Under the pieces are notes generated by a model, which worked only from the letters and a program-made list of their open reading frames with translations, made no database searches and was not told the origin of the DNA. From NCBI GenBank assembly GCA_963930775.1, contig OZ005701.1, forward strand, positions 7,943,669 through 8,007,668: a stretch of 64,000 nt of DNA. Reading direction: 5' to 3'. Positions 24,580-38,600 of this stretch are shown piece by piece (within the stretch, counting starts at the first letter, position 1; the number at the start of each line of letters is the position of its first letter). This DNA is from Cliona cf. orientalis (lineage: Eukaryota; Porifera; Demospongiae; Clionaida; Clionaidae). The position numbers and the translations under genes were made by a program.

Positions 24580-25885
24580 TCATGCATTGTCACCTAGCTC
24601 ATCTTCATATAGCTGATTTGGTTCTGCCACAATCACACCAACAGGAGGCTCTTCTCTCCTTTTCCTCCACTTGTAGAGTGGACAGCTCCTTTTACAAGCA
24701 CATACGACGACTGTAGCAACGATAGCAGTGATTATGCCCAATGTGAGAACAATCACACCAGCGGCATATCCAAACAGTGATCCATAAATATTCTTGATGC
24801 TAATGTTTTTCAGGATTTCGTTGTAATCTGGGAGATCAACAGTCGTTTTAGGGCAGGATGGCGGTTCATCACTGCCATCTCCACATTCATCGATGCCATT
24901 ACAGTGAAGTGACCTAGCAATGCACTGCATATTGTCACAGTGGAAACTTTCTCCTCTGCAGATTTCTATAAATCAAAACCAGTCATCAGCTAAGTAAAAT
25001 TATGGTAACAACTTGTATGCTTGCTAAGCAACAATATCATAAATGTTATTCTCCAGAAATCAGACATTATATATTATTTAGATCCTACTCCTGGCTTGTA
25101 ACAAATACAGTGATCTGATTGGTTGAACTGCAGTATCTATCCTTCATAAAAAACCTTGTAAGCCCCATAAAAAAAACCTTGTAAGCTCCATAAAAAACCT
25201 GGTAAATTTTGCTTGCCTATATATGGCTAGTTTGTTGCTAGGCAGTTGTTTATATACAAAGCTGTTGGGCATTGTTGCTAGGATCTAACGTAGTTAGACA
25301 CTGTTTAGTCGGTTTCTACGTGATTTAGAAGACCTCAGGGCTCAGTAGAACCCTCTCGCTTAATTCGCTCAGGATTCTACACAGAGCCCTTCTGTCTTCT
25401 AAATCACGTAGAAATCTCCTAAACAGTGTCTAACTATTATGTAGACTACCAGTAAACTTTATTATAGACTATTATTATTATTATGCATGCAAGTCATTGC
25501 ATGCATGACTGTAAGTGCTCTACACAACAAGAGATCTATACTATAATATTATAGACTGATGGTTCACAAGCCTGACTCTCGACATCACTACGTCACTCAC
25601 TACAATTGAATTCATCCCTTCCATTAAGGCAATCAAATATGCCATCGCATACGTAATATCGTTCAATACAGTAGTCATCACCACACTGCCAGTCACCACT
25701 GCTATAATAATAATTATTATTTGATGATGAACTTGATCTGATACACTTGGATGGTTTGGTACGACCTATGATAATAATAATTACAGAACAAGTTGATAAG
25801 TTAACCATACAATGGCATACATACTAGTTGCAGTGCCAATCAAAGCCATTAGAATGATGAAAGTAGGTAGAAGACAGCTCATCAT
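24580..25885 (-). CDS. LDLa-TM receptor-like protein, paralogue D
   Basis: Exons (minus): 25825-25885, 25601-25765, 24580-24965, giving 203 aa, the longest paralogue. Signal peptide [20 protein letters not shown]. Module 1 has an expanded Ser/Asn/Tyr lead ([20 protein letters not shown]) then [15 protein letters not shown] and [11 protein letters not shown]. Module 2 has [15 protein letters not shown] and [10 protein letters not shown]. The transmembrane helix and tail match B ([14 protein letters not shown]). Exon 2 ends in A rather than G before the donor, giving Lys instead of Glu at the junction. Intron 2 hosts a 146-bp MITE. It is the paralogue next to the functional sorting nexin, so it may occupy the ancestral right-hand position. 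Confidence 0.86.
25291..25436. mobile_element. MITE with ~43-bp inverted ends in intron 2 of LDLa gene D
   Basis: TAGTTAGACACTGTTTAG and TTTCTACGTGATTTAGAAGAC on the left are mirrored by GTCTTCTAAATCACGTAGAA and CTAAACAGTGTCTAACTA on the right, around a roughly 58-bp centre. It is absent from intron 2 of genes A, B and C, so insertion post-dates the duplications. A half-copy of the 801-1443 repeat end lies just upstream at about 25110. Confidence 0.8.
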
Positions 25886-26645
25886 TGTAACTCAGATAAA
25901 GTATACTGTGACAAAGTTGGACGAGAATCGAAAGTCAAGCAATTATTGCAGTCATTATTGTGATGGGTAATAAAATTATGGGCCATAGCTTTTTATTCCT
26001 GCAGCATAATAACCATTATTGCAGTATTACGCTATCATGATTTACTTATGGCCTACTGAGAAAATTACTTTCAGTGTTTTTCCCTTTATAATACTTTTTT
26101 GCATACAGATGCACAGGATACATAAACACAATTATAGTGCAGTGAATCAGATAATAATTATTATGCACCCAGAAATTATCAGAGATTACAATAATTATAA
26201 GACTAATAATTATTAATAGATATACTAAGGTATGTGATATTTTTGGGAAGATGATACAGGCTATAATAATATGCTCCTGGTCTTGTGCATAACTGCTTGT
26301 ATGATATTGGTTGGTATGCTGCATAGCTAACTGGTCCTATAGATAAATAAATCTAGACTCTGCCCAATGCACTCCCTCATGCATGACATGCATTGTCAAA
26401 GTGATGTTGAGCATCGAGCCTATAAACTCCCACGAGCCATAAAACTTTTTATAGCTATAGCTTTGCAAACTCTAGCACTATAGATGTGGTCAATTTACTC
26501 ACAAATTTAATTGATTCACCCCCCCGAACGAATAATACATCTCTGAATCAATAACAATAGCTGATATACATAAAAAGAGATCGACTTCATGATGCAATAA
26601 CAGTATAATATTATGAATCGATTATAGTTTGAAACCAGTTCGTGG
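25886..26645. other. Intergenic between LDLa gene D and the sorting nexin 3' end
   Basis: AT-rich, no gene. Part (about 26220-26640) is shared with the regions upstream of genes A and B, and in copy 1 part of it is inverted. Confidence 0.55.
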
Positions 26646-29600
26646 CTAATGACCTGCAGTTACAAAAACACAAAGGTGGTTCAACAATAATTGCAGCAAC
26701 TATGATAATTTTTTTATCATGTACTGACTTACTGTCTCTAGTTCCCTCAGCTATCTGTTCAGCCGAGTCACCAGCAGTAGCGTCTTCCGTTGTTGATGAA
26801 GCATTGCTGAACTGGATGGCTCTCTTGTCTGGTGAGATTGGAGTGTCGAGGAGAAACTTCATAGCAAACCATTTGCCTCGGAACTGCAGACAATAACAAA
26901 GGAATAATTAAAACAGTTGCACGAAACAGGACTAGCAATAGTATCATCTCCCCAGAGTGGTTAATTCCTATGTCACAACTATTAGATTACACAGGTAGAT
27001 TGTAGCAATTCCCACCTTTTCGTGTCTTTCCAACTGAGCGGCAGTGTACTCCAGTAGCACCTGTTTCAATTCTTTCTCTTTCTGGAGGTCAAAGTGCGCC
27101 AATTCCTCTGTCATGTCTCTGCACATCATCTCTAGGTAGTCTTTAGCATCAGCACAGTGTTTGCTAGCCTGATTCATTGGAGAGGGAGGGAGGGTGGGAG
27201 AGAGAGAGAGAGAGAAGGAGAGAGAAAGAGAGAGAGAGAGTGGGAGGGTGGGAGAGAGGAAAGAGAGGGAGAGGGAGGGAGAGAGAGGTATCACTTAAAA
27301 GCATATCAATAGCACTAGTCTACATTGTAAGACAAGACATATTTTATTATGTATACCTGTGCCCATTTCTCTCCCATGCTGATTCCCTCCTCACTGATGT
27401 TACTGGCCGAGTCTTGTGATGTCACATGACTACTGGTCTGGGTGTGGCCATCACTGTTGCTACGGTTACTGCTACCGGTCACATCGGAAACGCCCGAGTC
27501 ATCAAATACGACATCTTCACTGTTCTCAGCTGGAGTGTTTTCAGCCATTGGACTCTGCAGGTAGATAAATAAATCACATGATAGGTCACATGACTCCATA
27601 TCAATCATGTGATTGTGCTAGCTTACATTAGTAACTGCTTCGATAATTGAGATTTCTTCATCCCAGTAAAGAAATCGATCAACAGCCTCTTCTACTCTTG
27701 TGAGGAGATCCTGCAATTAGAGGATAATCATAAGCTACTCTCCCTCTCTCTCTCTCTCTCCCCGCTCTATATACTACCCCAACCCCCGGCAGCAAATTAA
27801 ATGTGACTGATCTACTTGAATCTCTCTAGCTAAAAAGTGTCTAATTCTAATGCACATAGGTTTGATACATGTAGCCAGGTAAACCTAATCTAAATCCCTT
27901 ACCTGTGCTGCTCTGACAAAGTCAGCGACACTCTGTAGATTATGAATGAACAGTGTCTCGTCCGAATCGCTGTGCTGGCACTCTGTAGCCTCACAGGTCC
28001 GTGACAGATCGGCTGCGGCCGTCTTGAGGTAGGTCACGTCCGGTTCCGATTCGCTGATGGCCCGGAACCAATGTCCCGTTCTGTCGGCGCCGGCCTTTCG
28101 ACGGACGGACTGTTCCAGGTGGCTCACTAGACCATTGATGTTCTGCTCAAGAGTCGTCAGGTAATCCTATGTAATCATAAAATGATGAGTGTAATAGTGT
28201 TGCGATTATAAATTATTAGTAGTAGTTCTTCAGGAGTGGGGGAGGGGGAGACTAGTATTTACATAGGGGATCGTTGCAAATTCCCCCCTTTAATTGAAGT
28301 GGTTTTTGTGTTTATACATATGTACCACACACGAGTGATATCATACTCACTATGGCCAGACGGCCCTTATTCATATAACTCTTTGCTCCATATTCAGAGA
28401 ATACATGTAATTAATATTAATCCTTACGAGGGATTACCCACAATTTTCCATACCTTAGTTGCCACTAGAGTTCCTGTGTTAGTGTCTCTTCCCACGGCTG
28501 GTTTATACTGGATCTTATCGCCACGGCGACGAGGGCGATGCTTTGCCCTTAAGCTTCTAAGCTCCTGCAATTAGAAACGAGGGTCATAAATAACATTACA
28601 ATAGACCAGTTTGCAATATTACTTTGCTTACCTCAGCAGTTCCTGTTAAAAAGACGATGAAATGATGCTGTTTCCTGAGTATCTTGTGAGTGGAAATTCG
28701 TGATAAAAATCGCTGAAATTCTGACATGGTGGCGTCCAATGAGATTGGAGGTTTGAGTGGGGGGATGATTCTCTCTGGACACGCCTCCTGTAGGGCCTCG
28801 TAGAGCCACTGAAAGTCACCTTGAGAACGATAGACCTCTGTGATGGACTGACTGAATGAGGGGAGGTTAGTCTGTTGGGGTAAGAGAGAAGAAGAGAGAG
28901 TGAAAATGAGAGAAATAGAGGGAGGGAGAGAGAATGTATGATGTATTTTCAAAGAAAAGAAATTCCTATTGAAATTTCACTCAACTTTCCCTTTCAAATG
29001 TACTCTAATACATGAATACTGTAGTTTTACTCAATAGTTGTGTGCGTGACTGATGCTGGGTTGATAGTTTATCTTACCTTGGTGACCACTTTGAACGGAG
29101 TGAGATCAGTAGCACCGTGCGAGCTCCTAGTAACATTGATGACCAAGTACTCTTCCATAATGGCGGCGGAGTTTCTGGGACTGCTCTTTTTGAGAGGAGA
29201 GTTTGATCGACTGTGAGGTCTGCTAGTGGAAGGAGAGCTGGTCGATTTCTTCATTAGCTTGGGGGATGGGGTATGGGAATTGGAAGGAGCAGGCTTGGTA
29301 TTGGAATGGGACGAACAGACTTTGGAATGAGCCTCGAGATCTTGAACCCTGCATTAGGCAAGATGTGATGTGGGCATCACACATTAGACCGATTTTATTG
29401 TTGGTCAGTTAAGAATGATTAAGGAACTAATCTATAGGGTTATCCCCATTGTTTGATCTTTCTCACTCCTCTCCATGCTCACCATTGTATACCGCTAATT
29501 ACTAGGGGCTCCCTCCTCCCTCCCCCTCTCTCTTTATACATGTCCCATCAGTCACCTTTGCTGTTGCTTTCGTCCGAACAACCAACTGCCTCTACGCGAT

Positions 29601-32600
29601 CTCTGCTGCATTTTAGGACTCCCCTTGGGGCTGGGTTTTGTCTGGGCCTGGGCCTGGGTCTGGGTCCCATTCCCATTCTTGGTAACCTGGAATCTCTGTT
29701 CCGCTCCAAGACTCCGTGCCCTCTCGTTTCGATCAGGATGATTGGTGCCGGCTAGATTGGTAGTGGAGTGCGAGCAAGTGCATTGCGTTGATTCTGAAGT
29801 GATTGTGTGAAGTGATGATACAGATTTACTGGGGTAGCAAGAACAGGAAGTGGGAGGAGCCACAGCAGAAGGTGGGTGGAGCAATGGGAGGGGCCAGAGT
29901 AGAGGGCAAAAGTGGGGTGGGTGGAGCAATAAGAGGGGAGAAGGTAGATTGGCGAAGTAACGAGAGGTGTGGATGGATAAAAGAGAGAGGAGGAGGAGGA
30001 GGAGAGAAAACACGTTAATAACCAATATCCTCGGGTTACTACTGGGCTTAAACTACTCACAATACTGGGCGTCAGTACTAGAAACTTCAGCATGAAAGCT
30101 GAGCCCTTATCTCTATAGCTAGCCTACAAAACCAGCACTCGATCATAAGTGATAGATTGGATTGCCGGCATGGGACTTAATTAATTTCTTAACTGACCAA
30201 TCAGTTTCTAATTTTTTTTTTTCGAAAACTCACTTGATTTTCTCTTTGCAGAGAGTGCACTGAAGTTCCAAGAATGATTCGTTGATTATTGAATTATTAG
30301 AGGAGGTACTTCCCATTCTCCCATTCTCCATTCCTCCATGATGCTCGTTGATCTGGGCCAAGGGGATAGGCTCCGCCTCGTGGGTGGAGCCTCCCTCCAC
30401 CTGTTTCCGTAGTGATTCAAGTTCTTTCCACATAGAAGATATCTGATCGTGAGCCTTGAGGGTGAGAGAGAGAGAGAGGAGAAGGAGGAGGAGGGGGAGG
30501 AGGAGATACATATTAATATCACTCTTAAGCATACCTACATGTATTCTTGTCAACACAGACCTCCAGACAGTATCATTTACAGACATACATTTCCTGTTCG
30601 CCAGATATGTGTCAAAGCACAGAACACATGTACTGTTACTGCACCAGTGAACCCTAGCCTCCCACTGAAGTATGCCAGTATGCACACTAGCTAGATATAG
30701 CTAGCTGCCCTACAACATCCTGTAACGTACGTACGCGTACCATGCTCTGTCTGTTTACAGAACTTGTAGTCTTAAGATCGAGCTTACCATATTTAGACAT
30801 AATTAGTTTATACGACACAGTTTGTTGACAGTTTGTTGACAGTTTGTTGATTCGATAGGTAGGGTAGGGTATTCGATTCATGCATATAGTCATGCTAATG
30901 ATGGAATGTTGTCGATGCATGTCGTGTGCGAGTGAATGCCAGGGAATGTTGTGCTTTGCTCAAATTAGCACCAATTGGTACATTAACAAGAGAGTAAGAA
31001 ATAATTATAAAAAGAATGATACTTTTAAAGAGGTAGCCTTTTATATACTAGCCACTCCCCACAATAGTGATTCACTCCTCATTATGATTTCAAGCTGCAT
31101 TGACAGACCTTATAATTAGCTAGCTAGCTAGGCACCTTGAGCAGCACTGTAGCCTAGAAAATTCACAAGTGTTACCAACCAACTCAAACTGAAGTCCTTC
31201 AACCAAACTAACCTGTCAACCTCTGTATTTCAAGTTGCTACAGCCTAGGGCAGTTGCTATGGAGTCTTGGCAAGGTGGTGGTGGTGGGGGGGGGGGGGGG
31301 TATAATGAAATTCCTGGGCTAGTTGTGGCACTGCTAATTGGTGATCAAGCGAGCGTGCAGGATAAACTTTAAACTCGGAAAATACACGGAGGACCAGCTG
31401 ACTCTCGAGCCACTAACAGCCCTTGTCATCCAAAACAAAGCTAAAACTAGTCAAAATGTCGCCAAAATGTCTTAATTAAAAATAATTATACACACGTAAG
31501 ACGTATTATTTCCTTCCTGTAGTCACAACTGCAGAATTATATGCACACACACAAGGGCAGAAAGGCAGGCATTGTCACCTGCTCACAAATTTATAAGATT
31601 CAAGTAATCAGCTTAGCACCATTAATTTTGTGAAAATTAACACAACATTTTTTTGTCACAAAACACTTTTTATAGGCTAAATAATATTATACTGCTATTA
31701 TTATGCACTTGATGTATAAGGTACTATAATAGCTAGAATAAAGCTTCTTAGAGTTGCAAATTGGCTTGGCACTAGTATAGTTTTTTTTGCAAAACATGGT
31801 ACGAATAGTGTTATGTTGATGTCCGGAGTGCATTGGAATTTGGCAGAAGGTAGACAAACCATGGGTGCAATTTGCGAGTAGTAGTCTTTTATTATAGCCA
31901 CACCCATTATGACTAATCATTATATCAATTGCCACTAATAAGCCATGACTGACACAATTAATAACTAAATATTATTATTGATGGTTATTAACTCTGGGAA
32001 TGAAAACAGTACTGGCAAGCGCAAGCCAAGTGATCCTTTCTTCAGCAACAAAAGGCGTATATACTATGACCCTATTCACAGTGTGCAACTACAGTAATGC
32101 TAATTTATGTTCCACCGTATTTAGTACTCCAATTAAAGGAGGTGTTCTCATTTAAGGGGTAAGCATTATACACCTACGTACATAAATGGCATATGCACAT
32201 ACACTCCCTCTCCCCTCCCTCTCTCTCTCTCTCTGTCTCTCTCTCTCTCTCCCTCCCTCTCTCCCTCTCTCCTTCTCTCTCTTGTACTTACCAATCTGAG
32301 TTCTTTGTCAACTGTTTCTCTCTTAGCCTCGCTGTCTGCTAGCGTCTGAAGTGCTTCCTCATAGCTGTAGGGCGAACACGCAGACGTAATTATTGCGACA
32401 ATTTAGACAATGATATTGATAAACAAATATCGTCAACGATGCATGATGATGTCACAGTAAATATTATGATAAACACAATAATTTATTACGGACACGTACG
32501 TATTTGTTAATCTACATAATTTTGCTATAAGGAGGTAGCCTACACGGAATATGCAATACGTCATGCATTTGTTGATATTATTAATTCTGAGCTACGCCAA

Positions 32601-35600
32601 CTACAGAATTGCATCAACTGAACTTTGTAATGACTGTTCACCAGTTGAATAACGGAAGTAATGAATGAGAGAAGTGACGTAGTTTAAGATTAGCAAGACT
32701 ACACGAGGTAATCAAGAATGTTAAAACTTGCTCAATTAGATTTCCTAATGAAACAATGCTGAGAGTCAGTGTTACAAAATTATCGTTTTCTCCCATGACA
32801 ATTGAAATTTACTAGTTACTGCAATCTCTTGCTGCAATCTTCCACTTCCTAGCTAGTGATGCAATTTTAAAACATTAAATATATTCATAGTTTCAAACCC
32901 TTAGGCAATGAATATCGTTAAGCAAGGGAACAGTTGTAATGTAGGGAAGTCACAGTCTTGTTTCAGTTGAACCCCTGAGGCAATGAATATCATTAAGCAA
33001 CCCTTGATGGACCTTCCCAGGGGAAACTTGAAAACCTCGAAAACTATAGTAAATGCTCTATAGTTCGAAAAATATGCCATAAGGGCTACCACAGGAAGCA
33101 GTGGAAGTTGTCCAGCAATGACGTAATGATTATATCATCCACCAACGCAGTAGGGATTGGCCTTGGGGATTCCTAATAGAACACAGTTTCTCTGGGTATG
33201 GAACTTGCATTGTGTAGAACACGGCACTGGACAGCAATAGTTGTATATCTGAATGTACAAGTACGTACATCAAAAGATTCTGTGGAATCAACTCTGACCT
33301 TTCTGTGACACTGTGGTATTGCACTGACACCAGTGGAAGTCACATGCCGCTTTTATAATTACATCAAATAATACGTCATATTATTGGAGGGAGGAAGCAT
33401 ATGCATAAAGGTGCATGCCTTGATTACACTAGTAGCTACATTAATACACACTAATTGGTGGCCATTTCACGAGTGAACGGTTGTTCAAACTAGGAACCAC
33501 CTAGCTTGACCCACAAGCAAACACAGGCATCATATCACACAGGGACCACGATTCTATAATATATCAGGGAGCACATGCAATTCTATAATAAGAGTCTCAA
33601 TATAATATTATTATTATTCTGAATTGGAGATACTTTTCGTGCACTTCGACCTCTCCAAAGCTGGCCAGATAGATAGTTAAATTAAGGAAGGCAAGTTTGC
33701 GTGCCTCTTTTGAGGGGTACCACTATAGCCACTGAGCACTGTACTGCTACAGGTACAACTAATTACTGAGACAATAATTATATTAAATTCCAGCGGTCAA
33801 GCAAAAATTAATAATTACAACGCATATACAAGAGAGTGCACAGGACAGAGCTGCATGGTACGATAAATTGGATGCCAAACATTATTATCACATTTCTCTG
33901 CTGTGAGGCTCACTAATTGACTACAGCTGCCACTGAATAAACACGCGATGCACTGGTACTGTAGTACATGAGCTCACAAAAGGTGAGAAATTCTTGCGTC
34001 TTTTTAAGCTCTTAAGCTTAAAATTTAATTACAGTGTGTACTTATAATGACTGCATAACCATGACGATTATAGCTAGATTGATACTACATGTATTTCATC
34101 GGCTCGATCGTCTGTTAGTCTACAAGAACATATCGATATATTCTCCCCAACTTTTCAACGTTGCACACATGTGGCATCTCTAGCTTGTCTGTGTTGGCAT
34201 TGAAGAGTTGGGAATAGGGTCTGGGAATGAGACCGTTCATAATATATTATAAGGAGGGATTTTTCAAAGCTTCAAAATTGGGTGTGGATTATCTATAAAA
34301 CTTGAATTAACCTTTTGCACCTAGAGAATTTTTATGCTTATATTATATGAAGTGTGTTGTAGTATCAGCTATAAACACAAAAGGGGTGCCAGGCAATACA
34401 GAACACTTAGAAGAAAGTTGCCAAATAGCACCTAGCTACATCTAGCTAACTATGTAGTTACCTACTAGCTGCAACAACAGTGGAGCTAGCTTCACAGATC
34501 AGAGGGCGTCTACTGGTAAGGCAAAGAGGTTGGCCAAATAGCAACCCCACAGTGTCACAAGTAATACACTGTACATGTGTATGGTACATGTATGCAGCCT
34601 CAACAGTGCTTCCTGTGTTAGTTCCATGCGCATGCCGGTTGTGGAATGTCCCTAACTTAACAAAAAGTCTTTGATCCTTTGAGCCTGCATTGGTCCAAGC
34701 TGATACATGCATGTACATGTACATGCATGTGCGAGTGCACTTTTGCTATTATAGTATAGGGGCTAGGGGGTGGAGTTAAGGATCGATGATCGAATTGATC
34801 ATGAACTGTTGGGAGGAGAAACGGGGTGGAAGGAAGGATGGGATGCACAGAATCATGTGCTCGGAATTATTGTTCTATGCCCTTTGACCCCTTGCTCTAT
34901 ACAGCTGGCTCAGAGAACAAAAGAACAGCTGTACATGCATCCCCTCTCCCTCCCTCAGGTCCTCAGCTTTGGAATCAGGAAGTCAAGAAGCAGCATTAAT
35001 ATTGTATATTGTAGGCACACACCATGGACAACATATGTATGGAACTAGAGGGTGCTCTTCACTGAAAACCTATACATGTAAGGAAGATTGTAAGGTTTTG
35101 TACGCTTCTTTTATCAGAGGAAACTACTCCACACACTCCTCTTCCCCTTTCCCTCCCTCCCTCCCTCCCTCCCTCCTTCTCCAGTTACCTCTAGTCTCCA
35201 TTTACTAGCTACTCAGATCTATTTGAGTTTGATCTCATGTGAACATTTCCCTACTACGTATAGCTAGTCAGACAATGGACCAAGTCATGTGACCTGATTT
35301 AACTACATCCCTCTCTCTAGATCTATAATATCCTACGAGTGCTTTGAACTGTGGGAATGATTCCCCAAGAAGAAGGGCAGGGGTACACACAATATAAGTG
35401 TATATATTATTGTATGGAATCATGCACATGCATGTGACTTGCTTTGACTCGTTCAATAGCATGTGACTCGATGGCTTTCCCAGCACTGGCCACTGGCCAG
35501 CCTTGGCTCCCAGTCAAGGTATTGGATCTATGCACAATTGAGATATCTACAGAAGCCTAGCATGTGTTTATACTGTATAGGCCCTACAGACACAGCTATC

Positions 35601-38600
35601 AGATTCTGCACGATGATGCAAAATGCAAGCCTATACGCAATTACAACAGTTGGTACTGTAATTTATTGTTGATCTAGACTGACTCAGTCTAAGGGATTGT
35701 TGAATAGAATAATAGCCTGCTCTACCAAGAATGCAACAGTTGGGGACTTTCTAATGGTGGTTGTACTTTTGAGAGAGGGAATTTGTATAATGGAGAAGGA
35801 GGAGGGGGGAAGGCAGGGAGAGCGAGAGGGGGATAAACAGTAAGCTATGAATATCGTTATCATCAACTTATTGCCACTGACAGGTGCTATTTTTAGAACC
35901 CAAAAGTCAGAACACGGTCATGGGCATTTCTACACCAACCAACCAACATATGATCACACAACATCGTATTTACCGGCTGGTTGGCATGGGAACCATATAT
36001 GAGAAGTAAGGAAATTCATACTACCATATATGTAGCTGTACTATAGCCACCAGTGGGTTGCGTAGTAGTAATGACATCATCTATTTATTTGGTACACTTG
36101 ATCAATTGCTCCACGGTCATACAAGGAGCCGGCGAACTTAAGGAAAAGAGAAGAGAAGATGACCGCAGCTCTAAAGAGGAAGTGGAGTGTTTCTCTACAA
36201 CTGAACGGCATACCAAATATGGGCATAAAATCACCAAGCATGTAATTATCCATCATCATATACTCACTCATTACCAAATATGTACTGAAATTGTTGCAAT
36301 TTCAGTGTCACTGATCGATGAAGAATGGAGAAACATAATGAAACATACTATGACACTGTGTATTTTGTGTACTCTGTCTTGATCCAATTCAGTAGAAAAT
36401 TAACTTTTAGTAAGACCTATTCATTTGATTTCTTACGTATTTCTCTCACCCACCCACCCAGACCACCGCTTTGGCTGATTAGGAGCGAGTAGGCGTTGTT
36501 TATCAGTTGTTTATTGTGTTGTTGCCATGCACGTGCATTAGGAGTGGCTACGGCTAATGGAAAGTCAATTAGGAGAAGAGTGAAAGCTAGATCAACAATC
36601 GCCTTATATGCATAGGGCTGTTTGGAACTGAAGCTGCTACATAGTTATTTGTTAAGGGGATTGCGTAAGTGGTGATGTACATGTATTTCTATGGCTTGCT
36701 TAGGATGGTAGAGGCAATTCTTATTGACCCACCCTCTTTCTCCCTCCCTCTTTCTCTCTCTCTCTCTCCTTTCTCTCCCCCTCTCTCTCTCCCTCCCTAC
36801 ATTGTAGCTACGTGTCATACAGACAGCTGCATGTCTTTAATTGTTCACCTTCATCCTTCAATTCACACCGGGGACACAACAATAATCAATTCATGAACAC
36901 CGAGTACATGGCAGCAGTTCCTTACGAGACAGGACATGACACTTACCTTATAAGGAAGCCATCGACCTACTCCCAAGAATCCTCATACTTATAACAAACT
37001 ATATATATAGCACATGCACACTTTTTGCTTTGACTAGGATATCTAGCTCTAAACACCTCTTGTACGAACCTTTACACACACACACACACACATGTCCATA
37101 CACACTATAGCCATTACCACTCACATGACATACACTGGTATATGGCCATGGCCAGTCGCACTTTTACTGACAATGGAGCGATTGTTATACTTGGTTGTAC
37201 TGTCTAGCTAGCTAGCAGGCTTTAGATCACTGTGCAGTATTGACCATGGTGTCAGACAGACAGACGGACAGATGGACAAAGCCCATAGAATCTATAGAAC
37301 GTAAGCACCAAATAGCAGTCTAGCAGCAAGGAAATGTGCATCCATAAGATATCAAGTTTCCCCCAAATGCAGTAATTTTTGCTCGAACATCCTCCCATTG
37401 TATCTATATACATGTAGCTCCTTTCAGCTGCTAACAATTAAGTAATGTGCACGCACGCATTAATTGTTGAATATTATGTCGATATACTGTGTCTGTAGTA
37501 TATGTACACAGGCAGAGTTCACAATAACTAAATATTCTGATTATTTATTTAAAGCCTCAAGCTCTACACAAATATAAACTTCCTTTCCCAGTTCCACATG
37601 AACTCTTGATCTCGACTGACCTCATACCCCTCCCTCCCTTCCTCCCTCCCTGGGGATTGGGACATCAACAAGCTAAGTAATGTCTAAGACATCTCAACCC
37701 CCGTAGCCACACCTCACAAGCTTCAGGGCCTCTTGTCCTGGTCGAACAAAGAACCTGCTCCAGCAGCACAAAAGAAGCCGAACTAAAGACATTTCAATGG
37801 ACGGATGGGTATGGCTAGCAACTAGCTAGGCAGCCTATTTTCAGTGTGTGTATAATACATTTGTATAGGAGTGTATAGAAATGCAGCCATTTTACTGGAT
37901 GGTTTAGACTAGCTACAGCAGGCATAAAATATACACCAACTACATGTAAAAGGCTACTATTGCAACAGTTAATTCATTACATATGGTCATAGACACTAAC
38001 ATGCATGTACAATAACATATATACCCAAGTAATATATATTATTATACATGTACCTTGCAAAAGCACAAAAAAAACCCCACTAATTTTTCCCTCTATGGTC
38101 AATGGTAAGTCTAGCAGAGTATTTTCATAATCCGTTGTTTACCTAATATTACTATTACCGTGTGTTTTTGTGCGAGTATTTGTACTGTAATGGTTATTTA
38201 TTTCCGGCCACGAGGTACCCCCTTTCATTTGATTGGCTAATATTATAACGAATCTGTATTCAACGAATCAACAGAAAGGATATTGACGTTATTATAATTT
38301 TGTTACTGCTTGTTTGGTGTGGGCGACTGTCAGGACAACACTGATTCAGAACCAACAACTGAATAAACATCTAATGCAACATCAAAAATCCATACATGTA
38401 CTATATATAGCTATCAAAGACGAAGAAGAGCATGTCTTTGCCTCTAGGCCATGCAGGAAAATCTCTCTCGTGAGGGAAAGATAAGCAATCTGTTTTCGAT
38501 TTCAAACTCATCCCCTCATTTTATTGAATCATTGTCATAGTGCTGTACTTTATTTAAGCTGTTTATACATTAATTGCATACAAATTAAGTTACTGTACCG

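Noticed and set aside
29562-29752. Extra SNX exon (minus strand, reading RNERARSLGAEQRF and SRRGSWLFGRKQQQ)
   Set aside because: It has a usable acceptor and a donor in the right phase for the next exon, but entering from exon 4 in its phase gives a stop, and skipping it restores a perfect C2HC finger. It may be an alternative first exon, but I cannot support it.
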